The notes below the pieces were generated by a model, which saw nothing but the letters and a program-made list of their open reading frames with translations, was not told the DNA's origin and did no database searches. Of a stretch of 7,864 bases of DNA, positions 4,654 through 7,864 are shown in pieces. The stretch is from the NCBI GenBank assembly GCA_050010255.1, contig JBEKLJ010000166.1, positions 1 to 7,864 of the forward strand, in the 5' to 3' direction. Numbering within the stretch: position 1 is the first letter of the stretch; each line of letters opens with the position of its first letter. This DNA is from JBEKLJ01 sp050010255 (GTDB lineage: Bacteria > Acidobacteriota > Terriglobia > Bryobacterales > Bryobacteraceae). Position numbers and translations under genes: made by a program.

Positions 4654-5838
4654 ATGGCGAAGAAACGCATCGGCGTCTTGACCGGCGGCGGCGACGTGCC
4701 CGGTCTGAACTCGGTCGTCAAGGGCGTGGTGTACGGCGGCGGCGAGATGGATTACGAGGTGATCGGCATCCGGCGCGGCTGGGAGGGCCTGACGCACGTC
4801 AACCTGGACGAGGCGGAGAGCAAGGCGCGGTACATCCTTCCGCTCAACCGCGAGAACACGCGCACGGTGGACCGCACCGGAGGCACCTTCCTGCACACCA
4901 GCCGGACGAACCCGCTGAGGATGAAGGCCACGCCGGACTTCCTCCAGGGCCAGGCGTTCCCGGCCTCGGAGGTGACCAAGAAGGGCGTCACAGCGACGGT
5001 GTACGACATGACCTCGCAGGTGCTGAAGAACCTGGACCGGCTGGGGATCGAGTGCCTGATCGCCATCGGCGGGGACGACACGCTGAGCTACGCCGCGCAC
5101 CTGGACATGGCTGGGGTAAAGGTGATCGCCATCCCGAAAACGATGGACAACGACGTGCGCAACACCGAGTACTGCATCGGCTTCTCGACGGCGATCACGC
5201 GGGCGCACGACGCCATCGAGCGGCAGCGCACCACGGTCGGCTCGCACGAGCGCATCGGGCTATTCCGCGTCTTCGGCCGCGACGCGGGCTACACGGCGCT
5301 GTACACGGGCTACGTCACCACGCTCCGCTGCTGCATTCCCGAGTACAAGTTCAAGCTGGAGCGGCTCATCGAGCTGCTGCTCAAGGACAAGAAGGAGAAC
5401 CCGAGCAACTACTCGATCTGCGTGCTCTCGGAAGGCGCGAAGTGGGAAGGCTACAACGTCCGCGAGTACGGCGAGGCGGACGCGTTCGGGCACCGCAAGA
5501 AGGCCAACGTCGCCGAGGATTTGAGCGACGAGATCAAGAAGCGCACCAAGGAAGAGACGGTGGTCAGCGACCTGACCTACGAGCTGCGCTCCGGCGAGCC
5601 GGACTTCACCGACAGACTGGTGGCGACCACGTTCGGCAATATGGCGCTGGATTGCCTGGAGGAAGGCACGCACGGCGTGATGATGGCGATCGTCAACGGC
5701 TGCTTCGCGCGAATGCCGATCCCCGATCCGAAGCTGGGCCCGCGCACGGTGGACGTGGAGAGGATGTACAGCACCGACCGGTACCGGCCGAACTACGCGC
5801 ACAAGTGCGGCCTGCCGATTTTCCTGACGCGGGCCTAG
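4654..5838 (+). CDS. pfp: 6-phosphofructokinase, predicted pyrophosphate-dependent
   Basis: A 394-residue protein of the PfkA superfamily. It would interconvert fructose 6-phosphate and fructose 1,6-bisphosphate in cytosolic glycolysis. The N-terminal nucleotide/phosphate loop is GGGDVPGLN (11-19). The phosphoryl-donor site reads GGDDT (139-143), and the catalytic segment PKTMDND (161-167) includes catalytic D165. In this family Gly at the second position after GGD and PGT favour ATP. Asp (D142 here) and Lys (K162) mark use of pyrophosphate, so a reversible PPi enzyme (EC 2.7.1.90) is predicted. Further family segments are ERIGLFRVFGRDAGYTAL and the C-terminal active-site region. The length suits the longer PPi-type or mixed clade rather than the ~320-residue E. 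coli type. ATG 4654 has AGGAG at 4644-4648. The gene follows a long repeat-bearing leader and ends 53 bases before the next gene. Confidence 0.92.
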   Translation: MAKKRIGVLTGGGDVPGLNSVVKGVVYGGGEMDYEVIGIRRGWEGLTHVNLDEAESKARYILPLNRENTRTVDRTGGTFLHTSRTNPLRMKATPDFLQGQAFPASEVTKKGVTATVYDMTSQVLKNLDRLGIECLIAIGGDDTLSYAAHLDMAGVKVIAIPKTMDNDVRNTEYCIGFSTAITRAHDAIERQRTTVGSHERIGLFRVFGRDAGYTALYTGYVTTLRCCIPEYKFKLERLIELLLKDKKENPSNYSICVLSEGAKWEGYNVREYGEADAFGHRKKANVAEDLSDEIKKRTKEETVVSDLTYELRSGEPDFTDRLVATTFGNMALDCLEEGTHGVMMAIVNGCFARMPIPDPKLGPRTVDVERMYSTDRYRPNYAHKCGLPIFLTRA

Positions 5839-5879
5839 AAGCAGGGGTCGAACCGGCTCGATCCCGGCGGACCCGCAAT

Positions 5880-5884
5880 GGAGG
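5880..5884 (+). promoter_or_regulatory. Ribosome binding site that fixes the TTG start at 5892
   Basis: GGAGG ends 7 bases before TTG 5892, ideal spacing. The ATG at 5878-5880 overlaps this site but is in another frame, so it is not the start. Confidence 0.75.
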
Positions 5885-5891
5885 TCCGATT

Positions 5892-7115
5892 TTGTCGAAT
5901 CTTGTATTTCAAGAGGTCGTCGAGGCCGAGGGCCACCTGATCGATTCGCACCTCATGGAGCGGATCTTCGACACGGTGGTCGAGTACGGCGGCCGGTTCG
6001 AGGTCGAGCAGTTCCGCATCGGGCGGACCAACAGCGAGCCTTCCTACCTGCGGCTGAAGGTGGAGGCGCCGGGGCGCGAGCTGATGGAGCAGATGCTCCA
6101 GCAGCTCCTGGGGCTGGGCTGCTCGCCGGTGGAGGGCGCCGACGCGCAGCTCGCCACGGTGGAGCGCGACCGCTGCGCGCCGGAGGACTTCTACTCGACC
6201 ACCAACCACCGCACGCTGATTCGCTCCCAGCAGCGCTGGATCGAGGTGGAGAACCAGCGGATGGACGCGCTGGTGGTGGTTGAGGAGGGACGGGCCGAAT
6301 GCCGGCGGCTGCGCGACCTTCGGGCCGGGGACCGGGTGGTGGCGGGCATGCGCGGCATCCGGGTGCTGCCCGAGGCCAAGGAGCGGGACCGGCTGGCGTT
6401 TGCCTTCATGAGCAACGGCGTGTCTTCCGAGCGCCAGGTGGAGACGGCGGTGCGGCAGACGGCGGCCCTGATTCAGCAGACGCTGGGACAGGGCCGGAAG
6501 GTGCTGGTGGTGGCCGGGCCGGTGGTGGTCCATGCGGGGGGCGCACCGGGTCTGGCGCTGCTGGTCCGGCGCGGGTTCGTGCAGGGCATCCTGAGCGGCA
6601 ACGCGCTGGGCGTGCACGATCTGGAAGCGGCGCTGTTCGGCACCTCGTTGGGCTTGCGGCTGAGCGACGGCCGCCAGGAAGAGCACGGCCACCGCAACCA
6701 CATGCGCGCCATCAACGTGGTGTACCGGTGCGGCGGCATCCGCGCGGCGGTCGAGAGCGGGCGGGTGAAGAGCGGCATTATGTACGAGTGCATCCGGAAT
6801 GAGGTGCCGTTCGTGCTGGCGGGCAGCCTGCGGGACGACGGCCCGCTGCCGGAGACCATCACGGACATGAACGCGGCGCAGGACGCTTACGCCGCGCACC
6901 TCAAGGACGCGGGCCTGGTGCTGTGCCTGGGCTCGATGCTGCACTCCATCGCCACCGGCAACATGGCGCCGAGCTGGATCCGGTTCGTGTGCGTCGATAT
7001 CAACCCGGCGGTGGTGACCAAGGTGAGCGACCGGGGCACCGGCCAAGCGGTGGGCGTCATCGCCGACGTCGGGCTGTTCGTGGCCTTGCTCGCCAAGACG
7101 CTGGTACAGGAATGA
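5892..7115 (+). CDS. TIGR00300 / LOR-SDH-domain protein, putative ornithine cyclodeaminase
   Basis: A 407-residue protein. The first ~100 residues (GHLIDSHLMERIFDTVVEYGG ... EPSYLRLKVEA) match the LOR/SDH bifunctional-enzyme conserved region (Pfam Saccharop_dh_N). The C-terminal half has the nucleotide-binding-like glycine segment VLVVAGPVVVHAGGAPG (about 204-220), SGNALGVHDLE (235-245) and HGHRNHMRAIN (265-275), conserved in the TIGR00300 family. Archaeal members and the C-terminal part of cyanobacterial AgrE/ArgZ have been linked to ornithine cyclodeaminase activity (ornithine to proline plus ammonia, NAD-dependent). The guanidine-modifying domain of AgrE is absent, so this is the stand-alone form. 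Function is inferred from family; membership itself is firm. The start is TTG 5892, set by GGAGG at 5880-5884. The TGA stop overlaps the queF ATG (ATGA), so the two are translationally coupled. No membrane segment or signal peptide is seen. Confidence 0.85.
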   Translation: MSNLVFQEVVEAEGHLIDSHLMERIFDTVVEYGGRFEVEQFRIGRTNSEPSYLRLKVEAPGRELMEQMLQQLLGLGCSPVEGADAQLATVERDRCAPEDFYSTTNHRTLIRSQQRWIEVENQRMDALVVVEEGRAECRRLRDLRAGDRVVAGMRGIRVLPEAKERDRLAFAFMSNGVSSERQVETAVRQTAALIQQTLGQGRKVLVVAGPVVVHAGGAPGLALLVRRGFVQGILSGNALGVHDLEAALFGTSLGLRLSDGRQEEHGHRNHMRAINVVYRCGGIRAAVESGRVKSGIMYECIRNEVPFVLAGSLRDDGPLPETITDMNAAQDAYAAHLKDAGLVLCLGSMLHSIATGNMAPSWIRFVCVDINPAVVTKVSDRGTGQAVGVIADVGLFVALLAKTLVQE

Positions 7116-7549
7116 GCCAGTACGGCTACACGGAAGAGCACGCGCGCGCCGGCGTCGATGCCGCGCTGCCGGGGATCGAGACCTGGCCGAATCAGTACCG
7201 GACGGGCTACGAGATCGAAATCGTCATCCCCGAGTTCACATCCGTGTGCCCGAAGACCGGCCTGCCGGATTTCGGAAAGATCACGATCCGCTACGTGCCC
7301 GACCGGCGCTGCCTGGAGCTGAAGTCGGTGAAGATGTACGCGCTCGCCTACCGGGAGCTGGGGATCTTCCAGGAGAACATCGTCAACCGGTTCCTCCGGG
7401 ACGTGGTGGCGGCGGCGAAGCCGCTGTCGGCGACGGTGACCGGCGAATTCGCGCCGCGCGGCGGCATCTTCTCGAAAACGACGGCGGCGTACACCGCGCG
7501 GGCCGCGGGTGGCCGCGCCAGGAGCGGCAAGCGTGCCCGGCGAGGCTGA
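7112..7549 (+). CDS. queF: NADPH-dependent 7-cyano-7-deazaguanine reductase QueF
   Basis: QueF reduces preQ0 to preQ1 with NADPH, a late step of queuosine synthesis for tRNA wobble modification. This is the short, single-domain (B. subtilis-type) form, 145 residues. The catalytic segment PEFTSVCPKTGLPDFG carries the nucleophile C46 and proton-transfer D53, with the family spacing of seven. The QueF motif appears as LELKSVKMYALAYRE (E69, K71, S72, K74, Y76). The substrate-binding Glu is E88 in GIFQENIVNRF, where the residue before it is Q87 rather than the His of B. subtilis. The RGGIFSKTTAAY segment matches the conserved C-terminal RGG strand. A basic Arg/Gly/Lys tail of about 17 residues follows and looks dispensable. 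The ATG overlaps the upstream stop (ATGA). The 3' end overlaps the next gene. Confidence 0.96.
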   Translation: MSQYGYTEEHARAGVDAALPGIETWPNQYRTGYEIEIVIPEFTSVCPKTGLPDFGKITIRYVPDRRCLELKSVKMYALAYRELGIFQENIVNRFLRDVVAAAKPLSATVTGEFAPRGGIFSKTTAAYTARAAGGRARSGKRARRG

Positions 7550-7864
7550 CCGAGCGGAGCAGGCCGGGGCGCTGGAGCAGGCCATCCGCGAGATCCGGGA
7601 GCGCGTCCGCACGCAGTACCCCGAAGGCGCGCACGGCGGCGTGACGCTTCCGGACCTGGCGGCCGTGCTGCAAGCGCGCGACCAAGCGCAGGCCAAAGTG
7701 GCCGCGATCGGCACGGTGAACCCCCGCCGGCCGGGGCCCTTCAACGACACCGTCCAGTTTCTGAAGAGGCTCGTGGCGCGCGCCCTGGACTGGCACGTAC
7801 GCGAGCAGGTGGAGTTCAACCGCGCGGCCGTGGCGGGCTTCGACGCGGTGATCGAGGCGCTGAA
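7533..7864 (+). CDS. Unidentified protein, 5' partial (runs off window end)
   Basis: An open frame starts at GTG 7533 inside the queF 3' end and continues for 110 codons to the window edge without a stop. It has AGGAG at 7520-7524, 8 bases upstream of the GTG. Residues 4-28 and 39-58 are rich in Ala, Glu, Arg and Gln and could form helices or coiled coil. A Pro/Gly-rich turn follows (NPRRPGPFND, 63-72), then VQFLKRLVARALDWHVREQVEFNRAAVAGFDAVIEAL in the last ~37 residues. That last segment resembles the helical region placed ahead of the catalytic domain in some acidobacterial SAM-dependent methyltransferases or glycosyltransferases, but this is from memory and weak. No catalytic motif is inside the window. 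It overlaps queF by 17 bases, so it is probably co-transcribed and coupled with it. Confidence 0.75.
   Translation, partial: MPGEADRAEQAGALEQAIREIRERVRTQYPEGAHGGVTLPDLAAVLQARDQAQAKVAAIGTVNPRRPGPFNDTVQFLKRLVARALDWHVREQVEFNRAAVAGFDAVIEAL

Noticed and set aside
4554..5891. Long open frame running ahead of the TTG-started ocd-like gene
   Set aside because: The upstream part overlaps the phosphofructokinase gene in a different frame and reads as low-complexity Arg/Gly. The real gene starts at TTG 5892 after GGAGG.
5839..5891. Imperfect GGTCGA/TCGATCC dyad after the phosphofructokinase gene
   Set aside because: The stem is short and mismatched with no T-tract, so a terminator call is not supported.
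5835..7046. Minus-strand open frame of about 400 codons opposite the ocd-like gene
   Set aside because: Rich in His, Arg, Ala and Pro, typical of antisense frames in high-GC genes; no recognisable domain, and the plus-strand gene has clear family motifs.

Overview
This is a high-G+C window from a Gram-negative-type bacterium. Its core is the conserved gene string rpmH-rnpA-yidD-yidC-jag. The style of the proteins suggests an acidobacterium of the Bryobacterales/Solibacter type: an L34 with a short C-terminal tail, a YidC with a large periplasmic domain and Ala/Pro linker, a Jag-like protein without its N-terminal domain, and several short dyad repeats. The taxonomic call is an inference from memory of such proteins and was not tested by search.

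Layout. Positions 1-966 hold the 3' part of a hybrid sensor histidine kinase (ATPase plus receiver). Positions 967-1125 are a spacer with a hairpin and an extended -10 promoter. Positions 1126-4239 are a tightly packed plus-strand operon: L34 (rpmH), RNase P protein (rnpA), YidD, the YidC membrane insertase and a KH/R3H RNA-binding protein (Jag/KhpB family). The yidD and jag starts overlap the preceding gene. Positions 4240-4653 have no gene, but are rich in small dyad structures: a series of mini-hairpins with a TARCC loop, a REP-like dyad, and three copies of a hairpin plus GCCACAA(A)GC module around a TATAAT box. Positions 4654-5838 encode a phosphofructokinase whose residues mark it as pyrophosphate-dependent. 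Positions 5892-7115 encode a TIGR00300/LOR-SDH-domain protein (probably ornithine cyclodeaminase-like) with a TTG start. Positions 7112-7549 encode QueF, overlapping the previous stop by ATGA. From 7533 to the window end there is a 5' partial gene overlapping queF, with a good ribosome binding site.

How the genes work together. The first cluster makes a ribosomal protein, the tRNA 5'-end maturation cofactor and the inner-membrane insertion machinery, an arrangement common across bacteria. The second cluster (ocd-like, queF, 3' partial gene) is translationally coupled but has no obvious single pathway.

No mobile element, CRISPR array, tRNA or rRNA was recognised. No wholly new system is evident. 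The most unusual parts are the repeat-rich 4240-4653 spacer, the degenerate KH loop in the Jag-like protein and the unclear rnpA start.
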